NCBI GenBank assembly: GCA_015655225.1
Contig: JAATFK010000573.1
Coordinates: 1-5,755 of the forward strand
Source: Solirubrobacterales bacterium
GTDB lineage: Bacteria; Actinomycetota; Thermoleophilia; Solirubrobacterales; Solirubrobacteraceae
Direction of reading: 5' to 3'
DNA length: 5,755 bases
Within the stretch, counting starts at the first letter, position 1. The number at the start of each line of letters is the position of its first letter. The position numbers and the translations under genes are program-made. Below, piece after piece: positions 5,014-5,755 of the stretch. The notes under the pieces are model-generated. The model had not been told where the DNA came from and searched no databases. It saw nothing but the letters and a program-made list of their open reading frames with translations.

Positions 5014-5755
5014 TCAGGTCCCCTCCTGGGGCGGATCGGCCGAAAGCGCCTTGAATGCGTTGACGACCCACTCGGCGAGGGCCAGGCCTTGGTCCTCCAA
5101 CGTCGTCATCGCCAACAGCTCGTCGGGGTACCGCAGGCGCGCGAGCCGGTCGTAGCCGCCGACCGAGAAGGATGCGAACCCGTCCGCCGCGTGTCGCTCG
5201 CGCCACTCGGCATTGCGAGAGCGCGTCGTCCGGTCGTCCTTTGCCGGGAAGGTGGCGCCCGCGATGAAAGCCCACGAACCTCGGCGGGGCTCGACGTCCC
5301 GCATGTCCTCGACCCTGCGCAGTCCCCATTCGAACCAGGCCCCTTCCCAAGGCGTCTGGTCCGTCCCGGTCCGGTCGACGGCGTACGTCGCCCAGTACCC
5401 GAGCCCGAACGAGAGAGAGCCCGCGCCCCCGCCGACTCGTCGGAAGTGGCGCGGTCTCGCCCACAGCTCACGAACGTGGCCATCCGCCACCTCGCAGATG
5501 CCCGCCGCCGCCGCGGCGCCCGCGTCGGCCTCCATCAGTGCCAGTGCCGAGCTCGCAGTCAGTGCGTCGGGATCCATCAGCCCCTCCTCTCGTAGATACG
5601 CCAGGTACTCGTCGAGGAGCCATCGCTCCCCCGCCGGCAGGCCGGCGTCTCGCGCTCGATCGAGCGCACGCGCCACCTCGTGCCACCGGGCGAGCACGAC
5701 GCCGACCGGCAGCTCCGCATCCGGTGGCGCACTGTCGCGCGGCGCCACCAACACG
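5014..5755 (-). CDS. Unrecognised protein, C-terminal part (5' end beyond window)
   Basis: About 246 residues are visible, ending at TGA 5014-5016. The frame is open to the window edge. A GTG at 5754 is the only candidate start near the edge, but the sequence there (VLVAPRDS) reads like the interior of a domain, so the gene is probably longer. The visible part is soluble, with no signal peptide or membrane segment. It has a helical stretch containing ARWHEV and LLDEYLAYLREEGL, then a more beta-like Gly/aromatic region with SLSFGLGYW and EGAWFEWGLRR, and helical ends. ARWHEV followed by EYLAYLREEGLM loosely recalls the region after the nuclease domain in some PD-(D/E)XK-family proteins. That is a weak guess, and no catalytic motif lies inside the window. 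Codon choice is less GC-biased than in its neighbours (GCA, GCT, TCT, AAT, CAA, CGA and CTT all occur), which could mean later acquisition. Confidence 0.75.
   Translation of the reverse strand, partial: VLVAPRDSAPPDAELPVGVVLARWHEVARALDRARDAGLPAGERWLLDEYLAYLREEGLMDPDALTASSALALMEADAGAAAAAGICEVADGHVRELWARPRHFRRVGGGAGSLSFGLGYWATYAVDRTGTDQTPWEGAWFEWGLRRVEDMRDVEPRRGSWAFIAGATFPAKDDRTTRSRNAEWRERHAADGFASFSVGGYDRLARLRYPDELLAMTTLEDQGLALAEWVVNAFKALSADPPQEGT

Noticed and set aside
3954..5054. A long plus-strand open frame opposite the GST and membrane genes
   Set aside because: Its composition is Arg/Asp/Ala-rich without motifs, and the minus strand holds the recognisable GST and hydrophobic proteins.

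Overview
The window is about three-quarters G+C, and most codons end in G or C. It is packed with genes: no gap exceeds about 65 bases. This composition, an actinobacterial-style secreted hydrolase beginning WLCHPG, and TANNNT hexamers lying only a few bases before start codons all suggest a high-GC actinomycete-like bacterium, perhaps of the Thermoleophilia/Solirubrobacterales type. That placement is an inference; no marker here fixes the taxon.

Plus strand, left half (61-3319). Three genes run rightwards: a ParB/Spo0J-family chromosome partition protein (61-957), a secreted alpha/beta hydrolase of the DUF3089 type (1008-2162), and a type I DAHP synthase, the first enzyme of the shikimate pathway (2225-3319). 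The second and third each have their own promoter-like hexamer close to the start codon, so this is probably a set of neighbours rather than one functional operon.

Minus strand, right half (3316-5755). Read leftwards these are the 3' part of an unrecognised gene cut by the window edge (5014-5755), a glutathione S-transferase-like protein (4380-4967), a five-helix membrane protein (3732-4329) and a four-helix membrane protein (3316-3735). The last three are tightly linked. The two membrane genes overlap through ATGA. The GST stop codon also overlaps an ATG that opens the frame leading into the first membrane gene. The DAHP synthase and the last membrane gene converge on a shared CTAG that supplies a TAG stop to each.

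The main anomaly is in the five-helix membrane protein. Its coding frame has no ATG, GTG or TTG that would include its first two transmembrane helices. The natural start sits in the neighbouring frame, and removing one base from a four-base C run (plus-strand 4303-4306) joins the two. This is an apparent frameshift: a sequencing error, a mutation, or less likely recoding. I see no rRNA, tRNA, CRISPR array, insertion sequence, parS site or convincing rho-independent terminator. Apart from the frameshift and the unrecognised edge gene, the window looks like ordinary chromosomal housekeeping and accessory sequence, and I see no evidence of a new multi-gene system.
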